Positions 25,082-35,015 are shown, numbered from the stretch's first letter. The stretch is 64,000 nt of DNA from Synechococcus sp. WH 8101 (GCF_004209775.1 NZ_CP035914.1:1612001-1676000), one strand, 5' to 3'. Translations and numbers: made by a program. The notes: a model not told the origin generated them from the sequence alone.

Positions 25082-26014
25082 TTGGCAGCCGATCCATTGC
25101 GCTCGGGGGGTTCCCAGTTCCAGCCCGCTTCCACTCTCTTCAGCCTGCTGCTGGCACTGATCACCGTGGCCTGCAGCTCAAGGCCACAGCCGGCCGCCCC
25201 GCGCAGCGACAGCAGCACACCATCCCAGGCCTGCCTCGGCGATGCCAGCCAGGCCGCCCAAGCCCGGCGTGTGGCCGTGGTGCCCCAGCTGCCCCCCTCG
25301 GAGATCTACAGCCGCTGGGCCCCCCTGCTCCAGGAGCTGGGCCAGCGCAGCAAGCTCTGCTTTGAGCTGGTGGTGCCGCCGTCGATACCAGCCTTCGAGC
25401 AACTGCTGGAGACCGGCGGCGTCGACTACGCCTTCATGAATCCCTATCACCAGGTGATGGTGAAAGACACCTATCAACCGCTGATCCGAGATGACCAGCG
25501 CCAACTGAAGGGCGTGCTGGTGATCCATCGCAAGTCGACAGTGAACACACTGGACGACCTCAAAGGCCAGACCGTCGCCTTCCCCGCTCCCAATGCCTTT
25601 GCGGCGTCGCTGTTGATCCGGGCCGATCTGCGCCAGCGCGGAATTCCGATCGAGGCGGATTACGTCACCAGCCACTCGAACGTGTATCGCTCCGTCGCCT
25701 TGAAGCTGAGCAGCGCCGGTGGCGGCGTCAACAACACGCTCAACCGGGAGGAGCCGGAGATCGCGCGACACCTGAAGATCCTCCACACCACCCGCGGCTA
25801 TGCCGCCCACCCCTTCTCCGCCCTGCGCAGCCTCCCCACAGCGGAAACCACCGCACTCGCGGAGGCCTGGCTCGCCCTCGGCAACCAGTCGCAGCAACAG
25901 CCCCTGCTCAACCGGGTGCAGATCCCGCGCCCCGTGCGCAGCGACTATCCGCAGGATTACGGCCCGTTGGACCAGCTCGGACTTGATGCCCTGGTGCAGC
26001 GGAGCGCGCCATGA
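25082..26014 (+). CDS. PhnD-like periplasmic binding lipoprotein
   Basis: A 310-aa substrate-binding protein of the phosphate/phosphite/phosphonate type. A lipoprotein signal ends in LITVACSS (lipobox Cys ~residue 31). The binding domain opens with RRVAVVPQLPPSEIYSRWAPLL and contains VDYAFMNPYHQVMV, GVLVIHRKS, TVAFPAPNAFAASLLIRADL and YVTSHSNVYRSVA, all family-typical. The start is TTG at 25082. Its stop overlaps the diguanylate cyclase start (ATGA) and no ABC permease is nearby, so it more likely supplies ligand sensing to the cyclase than transport. Confidence 0.82.
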   Translation: MAADPLRSGGSQFQPASTLFSLLLALITVACSSRPQPAAPRSDSSTPSQACLGDASQAAQARRVAVVPQLPPSEIYSRWAPLLQELGQRSKLCFELVVPPSIPAFEQLLETGGVDYAFMNPYHQVMVKDTYQPLIRDDQRQLKGVLVIHRKSTVNTLDDLKGQTVAFPAPNAFAASLLIRADLRQRGIPIEADYVTSHSNVYRSVALKLSSAGGGVNNTLNREEPEIARHLKILHTTRGYAAHPFSALRSLPTAETTALAEAWLALGNQSQQQPLLNRVQIPRPVRSDYPQDYGPLDQLGLDALVQRSAP

Positions 26015-27282
26015 ACGGCGCGACCCTGCGGCGGCTGGCGATGCTGGGTGGGGTCACCCTGCTGGCCACAACGATTGGGCTCTTGGGGTATTGGCGTTCG
26101 GAATCGATCGTGCGCCTAAGCCAGGAGCGCAACCGACAGGCCTTGCTGCGGGGGCTGAGCATCGCCCTGGTGGATCCCCTGATCGGCGAAGATCTCGCCG
26201 GCCTGGAATCACGCCTCAAGCAGGCGATGGCCGACCCGAATCTGCACGGCATCGAGGTGCGCAACCGCCAGGGCCAGACCCTGGCCCACCTGGAACGCCC
26301 GAGCCCGGGAGCACCCCCCAGCACAGTGATCGGCGCCCCTGCCGCCACCGAGCCAGGACTGATCGAACTCCGCAGCACCATCAAGGCCGGCGGACCGGTC
26401 GGCAGCCTGGCGATGACGCGCTGGTCCACACCGGTGGAACAGCTGCTGTTGGAACTGCGGTTGCAGATCCTGCTGATCAGCCTGATGGCGGCCCTGGTGT
26501 GTGGAGCCGCGATGTGGCTGGTGGCCCTGGGGCTGCAGGCACGCAACCGGCAACAGCGGTTGGTCCTGGAACAGGAAAACCAGTCGCTGCAACAGGACGC
26601 CCTGGTGGATCCGCTCACCGGGCTGGCGAACCGACGCCAGCTGGAGCATTGCCTGGAGCAGCACCTCAGCGCGATGCAGCGCGGCACCACTCCCACCCTG
26701 GCCCTCTGCCTGCTCGACCTGGATGGCTTCAAGCCGATCAACGACGTGTTTGGCCATGAAGCTGGCGATCACCTGCTGCAAGAGGTGGGAAAGCGCCTGC
26801 GGGCAGGTGTACGCCAGAGCGATCTGGTGGCGAGGCTCGGCGGCGATGAATTCGTTCTTGTGCTCATCAGCACCACCTCGCCCCAGCAGGTGGAGGGATT
26901 GCTCAACCGCCTGATCGAGCAGATCCGCCAACCAGTGCATTACCGCGACACCACGGTGTCGGTGACGGCCAGTTTCGGCTGCACCTTGCTGCAGCCCCAC
27001 ACTGACCGACGCGGCAAGGCCGAGTTACCGGGCGTGTCCCAGCTGCTGCGCTGCGCCGATCAGGCGATGTATCAGGCCAAACACCACGGGCGTGACAACT
27101 GGAGAATCGTGACGGTCCACAGCATCAACGACCTGACGAGCCTGGCGGCCCCAGCTCCGGCAGCGGCTGCCTCAAGTGGTCAGGTTGGCCTGCTTGTGCC
27201 GCAACACACCGTGCTGGGGCGCGAACAGAAAAGCGAGCAGAAACAATCCGGTCTGTACCAAAACGATGCAACCGGCCGTTGA
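26011..27282 (+). CDS. Membrane-bound diguanylate cyclase with periplasmic sensor domain
   Basis: A 423-aa c-di-GMP synthase. One helix at ~residues 10-28, a periplasmic sensor to ~148, a second helix at ~150-172, a short coiled coil and the GGDEF domain (~190-360). The active site is RLGGDEFVLVL, preceded by the RxxD inhibitory site (RQSD) at the correct five-residue distance. LVDPLTGLANRR and DLDGFKPINDVFGHEAGD are intact. The ~60-residue tail after the domain is Ala/Gln-rich and overlaps the convergent permease gene by 111 bp. It likely responds to the co-translated PhnD-like lipoprotein. Confidence 0.88.
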   Translation: MNGATLRRLAMLGGVTLLATTIGLLGYWRSESIVRLSQERNRQALLRGLSIALVDPLIGEDLAGLESRLKQAMADPNLHGIEVRNRQGQTLAHLERPSPGAPPSTVIGAPAATEPGLIELRSTIKAGGPVGSLAMTRWSTPVEQLLLELRLQILLISLMAALVCGAAMWLVALGLQARNRQQRLVLEQENQSLQQDALVDPLTGLANRRQLEHCLEQHLSAMQRGTTPTLALCLLDLDGFKPINDVFGHEAGDHLLQEVGKRLRAGVRQSDLVARLGGDEFVLVLISTTSPQQVEGLLNRLIEQIRQPVHYRDTTVSVTASFGCTLLQPHTDRRGKAELPGVSQLLRCADQAMYQAKHHGRDNWRIVTVHSINDLTSLAAPAPAAAASSGQVGLLVPQHTVLGREQKSEQKQSGLYQNDATGR

Positions 27283-28014
27283 GCTGTCGCTCCAGTAGCT
27301 GAGATACACCCCGAACAGACTCGACACCACGCTGCTGCCCACAGCCAGCCAGGTCATGCGATCAAAGCGATCGGTGAGCAGATAGGCGGTGGCGCCAGGG
27401 GTCACCAACATCGCCACCACGAGGATGATCCCCACGGTCTGCAGGCCGGCCACCGCCGCTAGCGACAAAATTGAAAGCAGCAGGTAGTGCAATACACCGG
27501 TGTTGATCCCGATCGAACGGGCATGGGTGGGATCAAAACAGAACAGCAGCAGATCGCGCCGCAACAGCAGCAGCACCGCCGTCACCACCGCCGAAATCAA
27601 AAGGGTCTGCTGAATGTCAGCGGCAGAGATGCCCAGCACATTGCCGAAGAGGATGTGGGTGAGATCGATGTTGCTCCGGGTCTTCGACACCAACACGAGC
27701 CCCAGGGCGAAAAACCCCGTGAACACCAGGCCGATCACCGTGTCTTCCTTGATGCGCGATTTCTGCTTCACGAAACCGATCGCCGCCACCGAGCCCACAC
27801 CGAACACAAAGGCCCCAAGCGAAAAGGGCAAACCAAGGGCGTAGGCAAGCACCACCCCAGGTAGCACCGCATGGGAGACGGCATCCCCCATCAAGGCCCA
27901 ACCCTTCAAGGTCATGTAACAGGAGAGCAGGCCGCACACGGCCCCCACCAGGCCGCTCACCACCAGGGCACGCACCATGAAGTCATGGCGAAGGGGTTCC
28001 AGCAACCAGTCCAT
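27172..28014 (-). CDS. mntB: Metal (manganese-type) ABC transporter permease
   Basis: A 280-aa ABC-3 permease with about eight helices. MTLKGWALMGDAVSHAVLPGVVLAYALG (core GDAVSHAVLPG), IKEDTVIGLVFTGFFALG and VGIILVVAMLVTPGATAYLL are diagnostic of the MntB/SitC/PsaC group. The start chosen is the ATG at 28014 because upstream codons give unrelated sequence. Only 7 bp separate it from the DUF1028 gene, so it probably ends that operon. Its likely ATPase and binding protein lie 9.5 kb away at 37487-39267. Confidence 0.85.
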   Translation of the reverse strand: MDWLLEPLRHDFMVRALVVSGLVGAVCGLLSCYMTLKGWALMGDAVSHAVLPGVVLAYALGLPFSLGAFVFGVGSVAAIGFVKQKSRIKEDTVIGLVFTGFFALGLVLVSKTRSNIDLTHILFGNVLGISAADIQQTLLISAVVTAVLLLLRRDLLLFCFDPTHARSIGINTGVLHYLLLSILSLAAVAGLQTVGIILVVAMLVTPGATAYLLTDRFDRMTWLAVGSSVVSSLFGVYLSYWSDSSTAGCIVLVQTGLFLLAFLFAPQHGVLRHKQANLTT

Positions 28015-28021
28015 CGGCAGA

Positions 28022-28756
28022 TCAGGCGACCGTTCGATCTTCGCTGGCCGGATCGGCGCTAGCCCGATGGGGGATCGTGCGGTTGAGCGGGGTGCGATCC
28101 AGGGAGGGGCGCTGCAGCAGTTCCTGACGCCATTGCTGGGCCCAGCGCATCTGACTGCGCTCGTAGATCCGCTCCAGTTCCACAACGGCATCGTCGTGGA
28201 AATCCACACGAAGATCGAGCAAAGGGAACGCCGCTTCGCCGCTCACCTGAAGCGCCGCCGATGTCGAGCGCTCCGCGCGCCGGTCACCCCCAGCATCCTC
28301 GCCGGCTCGCAGCGCCTGGAGCAGCCGTCGCCCTAACTTCCAACTGGCGTCGGAGGCCAAGAAGGTCGCTTCCATCGCCAGTAGCACCTCCTCCCCCACA
28401 AGCAGATTGCCGGCCACGGCCACGTTGTCGCTGCAACGATGCCCAGCCCAGGCGCCGCAACCGTCTCCGGTCCAGCCGGCGGTGTGGCCCGACCCATCGA
28501 TCAACTGCACCTGGCGCAGCTCTGCCTGGGGGTCATCGGCGAGCAATCCAGTGAGCACCACGGGGGCACTTTGGTGCTGCTCCAGCCGCTCCAGTCCGCA
28601 GATGCCGAGATAAGGGTTGGTATGCGCCTGAGTGGCCACCGCTCCAACACCGGCACGGATGTGAGGCACGGTGGAACCCACGGCCAGATGGCAGGTGGCC
28701 ACAGCCACGCCAAAGCGACCGTTGTGGGGATCCCGGGCCAGGATCGAAAAGGTCAT
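28022..28756 (-). CDS. DUF1028 family Ntn-hydrolase-like protein
   Basis: 244 aa. MTFSILARDPHNGRFGVAVATCHLAVGSTVPHIRAGVGAVATQA at the N-terminus (core GRFGVAVATCHLAVGS) is the DUF1028 fold; later VAGNLLVGEEVLLAMEATF matches the family. Members are often next to amidohydrolases and may act on acylated amino acids or ureides. The start at 28756 overlaps the stop of the M20 hydrolase (ATGA). A ~50-residue Arg/Ser/Thr-rich tail has no counterpart known to me. Confidence 0.8.
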   Translation of the reverse strand: MTFSILARDPHNGRFGVAVATCHLAVGSTVPHIRAGVGAVATQAHTNPYLGICGLERLEQHQSAPVVLTGLLADDPQAELRQVQLIDGSGHTAGWTGDGCGAWAGHRCSDNVAVAGNLLVGEEVLLAMEATFLASDASWKLGRRLLQALRAGEDAGGDRRAERSTSAALQVSGEAAFPLLDLRVDFHDDAVVELERIYERSQMRWAQQWRQELLQRPSLDRTPLNRTIPHRASADPASEDRTVA

Positions 28757-30045
28757 GGCGCCGGATCCAGGCTGCGGTCGAGCTGAAACAGGCTCTCCAA
28801 CAAAACGGCAGTGCCGGCTTGGCACTGATCGAGGCTGGTGAATTCAGCCGCTGAATGGCTCAGGCCCCGATGGCTGGGCACAAAGATCATCCCCATCGGC
28901 CAGCGGCGACCGATCTCCTGGGCATCATGACTGGCCCGGCTGGGCAGATAGCTGCTGGGCAGGCCCAACCGCTCGGCGGCCTGGCGGATCGCAGCCATCA
29001 AGGTGGGGTCGGCCGGGGTTGGGGCCACCGCGAACTGGGGTTCCATCGCCAGGCGGCAGCCGGAGCGAGCACGGATCTGCTCCAAAGCGTGTTCCAGACC
29101 AGCCTCGAGCCCATCGAGCACCGTCGCATCGAGATCGCGCATGTCGACCGTGAGCGTCACCGCACCCGACACCACATTGGCCGCATTGGGCCACACATCG
29201 AGCCGACCAACGGTGGCCACGGGGTCGCCGGGATGGTCCGCAGCCAGACGCTCCACCGCCAGCACCACCTGGGCGGCTGCCACCAGGGCATCCTGACGCC
29301 GATCCATCGGGGTAGTGCCGGCATGGTTGGCCTGGCCCTCCACCCGGATTGTGAAGCGGCGCTGTCCGACGACCCCCTCCACCACTCCGATCAGGTCACC
29401 GCGATCCTCAAGCACGCCCCCCTGTTCCACGTGCAACTCCAGGAAGGCGGCGATCGCCTGATCCTCGCGGCGGGCCTGGGGCAGGGCATGCCAATCGCCA
29501 CCGATGCTGGCGAGATTGCGCTCGATCGATTCGCCATTGCTGGTGGCATAGGCGTCAGGGTCGGCAGGGGCGACACCGGCCATTCCCTTGCAGCCCACCA
29601 TCGTGGACTCCTCATCGGCGAACACCACCACTTCCAGCGGATGGCGCAGGCGAAGGCCCCGCTCCCCCAGGCAGCGCACCACCTCCAGACCGGCCAGCAC
29701 CCCCAGGGCGCCGTCATAGCGGCCACCCGTGGGCACCGTGTCGAGATGGGAGCCGGTCATCAGGGCGGGCAAGCTGGGCTCCGTGCCCTCAAGGCGACCG
29801 ATCAGGTTGCCGGCCGCATCGACCCGCACCGTCAAGCCGGCTTCCAGCAACCAGGAGCTGAACAGTTCACGCCCCTGACGATCAGCAGGGGTGAAACCGC
29901 GACGGCAGACGGAACCATCCTCCTGACCGCCCACTTCCGCCATCGATTCCAGGCTGGCGAGCAAGCGCAAGCTGTTCGGTTCGAGGCGACCCTGCCCGGC
30001 CTGACCGTGGAATTCAGCAGTTGGGAGCGTTTGCAGCAGGGTCAA
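28753..30045 (-). CDS. Zn-dependent M20 amidohydrolase (N-carbamoyl-amino-acid or allantoate hydrolase type)
   Basis: A 430-aa cytoplasmic hydrolase of the HyuC/AllC group. Metal-binding motifs are GSHLDTVPTGGRYDGALGV (His and Asp ligands), FADEES (catalytic Glu pair), ELHVEQGGVLE and, near the end, PSHRGLSHSAAEFT with its metal His. The dimerisation lid contains ANHAGTTPMDRRQDAL. The reaction releases ammonia and CO2 from N-carbamoyl compounds or ureides. Part of an operon with carbamoyltransferase and asparagine synthetase, suggesting nitrogen salvage. Confidence 0.85.
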   Translation of the reverse strand: MTLLQTLPTAEFHGQAGQGRLEPNSLRLLASLESMAEVGGQEDGSVCRRGFTPADRQGRELFSSWLLEAGLTVRVDAAGNLIGRLEGTEPSLPALMTGSHLDTVPTGGRYDGALGVLAGLEVVRCLGERGLRLRHPLEVVVFADEESTMVGCKGMAGVAPADPDAYATSNGESIERNLASIGGDWHALPQARREDQAIAAFLELHVEQGGVLEDRGDLIGVVEGVVGQRRFTIRVEGQANHAGTTPMDRRQDALVAAAQVVLAVERLAADHPGDPVATVGRLDVWPNAANVVSGAVTLTVDMRDLDATVLDGLEAGLEHALEQIRARSGCRLAMEPQFAVAPTPADPTLMAAIRQAAERLGLPSSYLPSRASHDAQEIGRRWPMGMIFVPSHRGLSHSAAEFTSLDQCQAGTAVLLESLFQLDRSLDPAP

Positions 30046-30127
30046 GCACCAATCTCAGTGGGAAGAGATTAACGATCTCGGCAATGCTGAGGCGGTGATG
30101 TATCGAGCGCCACCATTCACCATCCGC

Positions 30128-32152
30128 TCACACGTGCCAGCCGAGGGCATCCGCTTTCTGGCGCGCCTGGGCGGGCACATCGGTGGCAATGAACATCCGA
30201 TGCAGCATCTGCACCCCGAGCAGATGGTTGATCAGGGCGTCCATCTGCACCCGATCCGCATCGGTGGTGGCGGGATCCTCATGGCGGGCGAACAGGTCGC
30301 GCACCCCATCGGCGCTGAGCAGACCGGCCTCGGCGATCGCCGCATCACTGAGGTAGTCGTCGGCCAGCTGGCGCATCTGATTCCACTTGTCGGGCTCGGT
30401 GTGGGCCGGAGGAGCCATGAAGGCGAATTTCTCGCGCTTGTAGAGCACCTCGGGCAACAGCCCGGCCATCGCTTCACGCAACACGTATTTCTCCGTTTTG
30501 CCCTTGATGCGCAGCTCCGGAGGCACCTGCACCGCCGCCGCGACCAGATGGTGATCCAGGAACGCGGGCCTCGCTTCCATCGAATTGGCCATGTCCACCC
30601 GATCGCCACCCCAGGTGAGGATTTGGCCCTCAAGCATGGTCTTGATCCACACGTATTGGGCCTTGTCGAGGGCGTGGCGCCCCTCGAGCTGATCGGCATC
30701 GAGGGTGGCGGCAATCGCTTTGCCAGGGGCATAGCCCTCCAGCGCCTGGCGATGGGGCTCCGCCAGCAGGTCGGGCACCAGGGGAGCGCAGGCCAGCCAG
30801 GGCTGCAGGCAGCTGGGGGTGAAGCCCACCACCGCATCGAGATCGGGATCATCCACCTGATCCGCCGCCAACATCGCGCCCTGCACCAGGGCATTCGACT
30901 GCTGCAGCAGCTCTTCCCAGCTGCGTCGCTCCGCTTCCGGCAGGTCGTTGAAACCATGCAGAAACATGTCGCGGCGGAAGGCGGGATAGCCCCCGAAGAG
31001 CTCATCGGAGCCCTCACCGGTCATCACCACCTTGTAATCCACGGCATTCACATGGCGGCTCATCAGAAATTTCGCCACCGCCAGGGTGTTGTAGATCGTG
31101 CGTTCGGTGTGCCAGAGGGTGCGCTCCATCCAGCCATAGAGCTCCTTACCCGACAAGCGCATCAGGTCCTGTTCGGCGCCGGTCGCCTCCGCCATCTCCC
31201 GGGCGATCGGCGATTCGTCGTAACGGGCGTCATCGAAGCCGATCGTGAACGCCTTCACCGGGTTTTGACTCACCGCCGCCGCCAGCCCGAGGATCGAACA
31301 GCTGTCGATACCGCCGGAGAGATAGCAGCCCACCGGCACGTCGGCCACCATGCGCAGCTCCACCGCTTCCAGCAGGGCGGCCCGGATCGTGTCGATATGC
31401 TCCTGCTCGGTGATGGCGGCGTCGCGCTCCCCCTGTCTGGGGAAATCAAGATCCCAGTATTTCCAGTGCTCCACCGTGAGCTGGCCCTCGCGGCGACGCA
31501 CGGTGATGCCATGACCGGGTGGCACCTGGTGCACACCGGCGAAAGCGGTGGTGCCCGGCACCATCGTCTGCATGAGCTGGTGGAAGAGTCCCTCCGAGGT
31601 GAAGCGCCGCTCCACAGCCGGATGGGCAAACAGCACCTTGAGCTCGGAGCCGAACACCAAGCCCGCCGGCGTCAGCGCCCAATACTGGGGCTTGATGCCG
31701 AAGCGATCCCGCACCAGATGCAGGGCATCGTCGGCTTCGTCGTAGATCGCGAAGGCGAATTCGCCGCGCAGCTGCGGCAGGGTGGCCTCAAGCCCCTGCT
31801 GTTGATAGAGGCGCAGCAGAATTTCTGAATCGCTCTTGCTGTCGAAATGCACACCGCGGGCGGTGAGATCGGCGCGGATGCGCTGGAAGTCGTAGAACTC
31901 ACCGTTGTGGGCCATCAGCAGCCGCGCCCCGGGGCCGGCGGCCTCGCTCAGGAAGGGCTGACGGGCCCGCGTCTCGTTGAGGTCGATGATCGAGAGGCGG
32001 GCATGGCAAAAGCCCACGCCGGCATCGTCAAGGCTGCGGTAGCCGAAGCCATCCGGACCACGATGCTCCTGGATCGCGGCCATGTTCACCAGCAGCTGGG
32101 GATCGACGCGCTGATGGGCCTGGGCGCTGAACACCCCTCCGATTCCACACAT
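30128..32152 (-). CDS. asnB: Asparagine synthetase (glutamine-hydrolysing)
   Basis: A 674-aa class-II glutamine amidotransferase/synthetase. It starts MCGIGGVF with the catalytic Cys2; the glutaminase domain has HRGPDGFGY, RLSIIDL and NGEFYDF. The synthetase half has the pyrophosphate loop YLSGGIDSCSILGLAAA and the GEGSDELFGGYPAFR motif. It makes asparagine from aspartate, glutamine and ATP. Nine bases downstream of the carbamoyltransferase gene and on the same strand, so almost certainly co-transcribed. Confidence 0.92.
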   Translation of the reverse strand: MCGIGGVFSAQAHQRVDPQLLVNMAAIQEHRGPDGFGYRSLDDAGVGFCHARLSIIDLNETRARQPFLSEAAGPGARLLMAHNGEFYDFQRIRADLTARGVHFDSKSDSEILLRLYQQQGLEATLPQLRGEFAFAIYDEADDALHLVRDRFGIKPQYWALTPAGLVFGSELKVLFAHPAVERRFTSEGLFHQLMQTMVPGTTAFAGVHQVPPGHGITVRRREGQLTVEHWKYWDLDFPRQGERDAAITEQEHIDTIRAALLEAVELRMVADVPVGCYLSGGIDSCSILGLAAAVSQNPVKAFTIGFDDARYDESPIAREMAEATGAEQDLMRLSGKELYGWMERTLWHTERTIYNTLAVAKFLMSRHVNAVDYKVVMTGEGSDELFGGYPAFRRDMFLHGFNDLPEAERRSWEELLQQSNALVQGAMLAADQVDDPDLDAVVGFTPSCLQPWLACAPLVPDLLAEPHRQALEGYAPGKAIAATLDADQLEGRHALDKAQYVWIKTMLEGQILTWGGDRVDMANSMEARPAFLDHHLVAAAVQVPPELRIKGKTEKYVLREAMAGLLPEVLYKREKFAFMAPPAHTEPDKWNQMRQLADDYLSDAAIAEAGLLSADGVRDLFARHEDPATTDADRVQMDALINHLLGVQMLHRMFIATDVPAQARQKADALGWHV

Positions 32153-32161
32153 AACGGTTCC

Positions 32162-33277
32162 TCAGATCACATCCATGACGCGGTCGATGCGCTCCACCAT
32201 GCAGGTGAGCAACGCCATGCGCAAAAACACCGCACCGCGAGCCTGCGAGAAATACCAGTTGTGGGGCGTGGCGTCCATACAGGTGCTCAACTCCGCACCA
32301 CGGGCGAGCGGATGCAACACGATGGCGTTGGGCTTGAACGGCAGATCATGGGTGATCCGAAAGGAATCACCGTGGGTCTCGTAGCTGTCGCCCACCCAGG
32401 CGATCGCATTGATGTAGAGCACATCCAGTTCGGGCAATTCGCTCCGCAGGCTGGAGGTCCAGCGCACCGTCAGCCCCGCCTCCCGCAACTCCTCCAACTG
32501 GCCGGGATCAAACAGATCCCCACTGGCATTGGTGGCGGGATCATGAATGATCACCAGCTCCGACACCATGTAGGGGAATTTGGCCAGGATGCGCAGCAAT
32601 GAGCGCACCGTGCGCATCCGGCTGGGGATTCCGATCACCCCGATACGGATGCGTTCCGCCTCAGGCAGAGAGGGATTGGCCAGCTCAGGCCGCCATTTAA
32701 AGATCGTGTAGAGATCGGCCATCGCCTGGGTGGGATGTTCATCGATGCCGTTGCCCGCATTGATGATCGGGATCCGCAATCCCTCCACCATCTGATACAC
32801 GGCATCCGCCTGGTTGTCGCGCAACACCACACAATCGCCGTAGTTGTTGAACATGTGGGCGACATCCAGAAGCGATTCCCCCTTGGCGATCCCGGTGGAG
32901 CCGCGATCGGTGATGTTGATCGAATCGCCGCCGAGCCGGTGCCAGGCGCTATCGAAGGAGAGGCGGGTGCGGGTGCTCGGTTCATAGAAGGCGTTGATCA
33001 GCACCTTGCCGCGCAGGGGATGGTTGTGGGCGATGTAGCGGTTGGGATTGCTCTCAAACTTGGCCGCCAAACGAAACAGCTGCAGCAGAGAATCGGCGCG
33101 GAAAGGCCGGATCGAGATCACATGCTGGTCGGCGAGATCCAACAGGGCATCACCGTTCTCCTGCACCGCATTGAGCAGCGACTGGGGATGACTGGATCCG
33201 TACACATCCGGGCCAAGACGCTCAAAACGCTGGGGATCGCAGCGATGGTCGCGCTCAATCACAGGACAACTGGCCAT
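32162..33277 (-). CDS. Aspartate/ornithine carbamoyltransferase family protein
   Basis: 371 aa. The carbamoyl-phosphate-binding motif FYEPSTRTRLSF (~residues 100-111), the HPTQAMADLYTI element and late HPLARGAEL are those of aspartate-transcarbamylase-like enzymes (DPLPR replaced by HPLAR). It is about 60 residues longer than the housekeeping PyrB, mostly at the N-terminus, with a start at the ATG at 33277. With asnB and an M20 hydrolase downstream it may serve a catabolic or ureide pathway rather than pyrimidine synthesis. The substrate cannot be read from sequence. Confidence 0.8.
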   Translation of the reverse strand: MASCPVIERDHRCDPQRFERLGPDVYGSSHPQSLLNAVQENGDALLDLADQHVISIRPFRADSLLQLFRLAAKFESNPNRYIAHNHPLRGKVLINAFYEPSTRTRLSFDSAWHRLGGDSINITDRGSTGIAKGESLLDVAHMFNNYGDCVVLRDNQADAVYQMVEGLRIPIINAGNGIDEHPTQAMADLYTIFKWRPELANPSLPEAERIRIGVIGIPSRMRTVRSLLRILAKFPYMVSELVIIHDPATNASGDLFDPGQLEELREAGLTVRWTSSLRSELPELDVLYINAIAWVGDSYETHGDSFRITHDLPFKPNAIVLHPLARGAELSTCMDATPHNWYFSQARGAVFLRMALLTCMVERIDRVMDVI

Positions 33278-33422
33278 AACAACAACAGCGACACCACCGA
33301 AGGCGAAGATGTGGAGCGGGTGGGCATCCGGTGTGTCTTTGGACACCCTTAGACCAGGCTGTGCACGGGGGGCGAGCCCATGCACGGTTTTCTTTACGAG
33401 ATTGACGCGTTTTTGTAGCCGT

Positions 33423-33434
33423 TCAAACGTTTGA
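33423..33434. promoter_or_regulatory. Perfect 12-bp palindrome upstream of the carbamoyltransferase operon
   Basis: TCAAACGTTTGA is a perfect palindrome between the small membrane gene after the symporter and the carbamoyltransferase start, 146 bp upstream of the latter. It may bind a LacI- or GntR-like repressor of the nitrogen operon; no such regulator gene is adjacent. Confidence 0.35.
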
Positions 33435-33455
33435 CCGGTGCAAAGGTTCGCTGAG

Positions 33456-33593
33456 CTACCAGATGCGCCCCCGTCGCCATTCGATCCACCAGATCAGCAG
33501 CAGGGCGAACACGGCGAGGATCAATCCCAGCAGGCTGCCCACCACCACCAGTTCAAACAGGGTCGGTCCGGCGATCCAGGTCATGGCCAGCAT
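33456..33593 (-). CDS. Small single-pass membrane protein downstream of the symporter
   Basis: A 45-aa peptide: a short polar start, one hydrophobic helix (LVVVGSLLGLILAVFALLLI, ~residues 14-33) and a positively charged tail (EWRRGRIW). It starts 3 bp after the symporter stop with GAGGGTTGAGGA upstream, so it is translated from the same message. Its fit with the operon suggests a small accessory subunit of the symporter. Confidence 0.55.
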   Translation of the reverse strand: MLAMTWIAGPTLFELVVVGSLLGLILAVFALLLIWWIEWRRGRIW

Positions 33594-33596
33594 TCC

Positions 33597-35015
33597 TCAA
33601 CCCTCCTTCAAGATGTGCCAGGAGAAACGCTCCGGCCACAGCTGGGTGCCCACTGCCATCACCAGGGCCGACACCGCCGCGGAAATCAACGCAGCGCAGT
33701 AGGGCGCAATCAGGGTGTAAGCCAGGAGGCCGCACCCACTTCCCGCCACCATCGCAGCGATGGCGGCGGTGCGATTGGCACTACGCCAGTAGAGGCCATA
33801 GGCCACCGGCCAGATCGTGGAGGCCACCAGGGCACCGGTGAAGAACAGCACCGAGGCGAGCGAATCCAGCCGCGGCCAGGAGAGTGCCAGGGTGACGACC
33901 CCGAGGCCGATCACCACCAGCCGGGTCGCGCGTTTGAGCTCGGCATCGCTGAGCCGGGGGTTGAGCAGTTTGAACACCACATCCTCAGCCACCAGATCGG
34001 CCGTGGAGGCGAGCAGAGAATCCAGCGTGGAGGTGAGCGAAGCGAACACCACCACGAACACCATCGCCGCGCCGCCGGCGCCCAGCAGCTGGGAGGCCAC
34101 CACAGGGAACACCATGTTCACCTGGGGCAGCTCAATCGCCTGGGCCAGCGCCACCAAGCCGATCGAACCGGTCACCACAGGAACGGTCATCCAGGCGAGG
34201 CCACCGAACACAAACGAGCGAAACACCACCGAGGGGCGGCTGGCGAACACCCGCGACCACCAGATGTTGTTGTGAAACACCTCACCCATCGAGAAGAGGG
34301 CCGAATTCCAGGCGATCAACAGACCGGCGGGAAGCAACAGATTGAGGCGGCCGGGATGGCTGGCCACCAAGGCGCGATGCACCTCCGGCACGGGGAACTG
34401 GCGAAAGGCGAGCACGGCCACCACCACCAGGAGCACCATGATCAGCAACGACTGAATGAAATCGGTGCCCACCACGGCGCGCATGCCGCCATAAAGGGTG
34501 TAGATCGTGGACACGCCGATCACCACCACCATGCCGAGGCGGTAATCGAAACCCGATAAGGCCTCCAGCAGGATCCCCGCCCCCATCGCCTGGGTCATCA
34601 GGAAGCCGAGGGTGTAGATCGCCGTGATCACCATGAACACCCACCAGGCCGCCCGGCCGTAGCGCAGCCGAAAGAAATCGCCGCTAGTGCGACCGGCAGG
34701 CATCAGTTGCTTGATGCGCAGGGCCAGCGGGGCGAACAGAATCAGGCCCAAGCCGGCCAGGGCATAGCTGAACATGCCCCAGAGCCCGTTGCGGTAGCCG
34801 AATTCGGGCGCCAGCAGGGTGGTGTTGCCGGTCACCCAGGAGGCCATCAGGGTGGCGGTGCTCAAGGCCAGGCCGATATTCCGCCCCGCCAGCATGTAGT
34901 CGTCGGCGTCGCCCTTGCCCTTTCGCCCCCAGGACACGCCGAGGGCGATCCAAAGCACGGAGAAGATCACCACCAGAGCCCAGGCGATCCCGGGCGCCAG
35001 AAAGGGTTGGGCCAT
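33597..35015 (-). CDS. Sodium:solute symporter (SSS family, urea-transporter-like)
   Basis: A 472-aa, about 13-helix plasma-membrane protein. Family signatures include [28 protein letters not shown] (core YMLAGRNIG), GFRLRYG-type [24 protein letters not shown] and the Na+-site region [14 protein letters not shown]. The region [16 protein letters not shown] resembles DUR3-like urea/polyamine symporters. The start ATG at 35015 overlaps the stop of a 42-aa membrane peptide (TGATG), and another small membrane gene follows. The neighbouring ureide-type hydrolase and carbamoyltransferase suggest a nitrogenous solute; the substrate is unproven. Confidence 0.85.
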   Translation of the reverse strand: MAQPFLAPGIAWALVVIFSVLWIALGVSWGRKGKGDADDYMLAGRNIGLALSTATLMASWVTGNTTLLAPEFGYRNGLWGMFSYALAGLGLILFAPLALRIKQLMPAGRTSGDFFRLRYGRAAWWVFMVITAIYTLGFLMTQAMGAGILLEALSGFDYRLGMVVVIGVSTIYTLYGGMRAVVGTDFIQSLLIMVLLVVVAVLAFRQFPVPEVHRALVASHPGRLNLLLPAGLLIAWNSALFSMGEVFHNNIWWSRVFASRPSVVFRSFVFGGLAWMTVPVVTGSIGLVALAQAIELPQVNMVFPVVASQLLGAGGAAMVFVVVFASLTSTLDSLLASTADLVAEDVVFKLLNPRLSDAELKRATRLVVIGLGVVTLALSWPRLDSLASVLFFTGALVASTIWPVAYGLYWRSANRTAAIAAMVAGSGCGLLAYTLIAPYCAALISAAVSALVMAVGTQLWPERFSWHILKEG

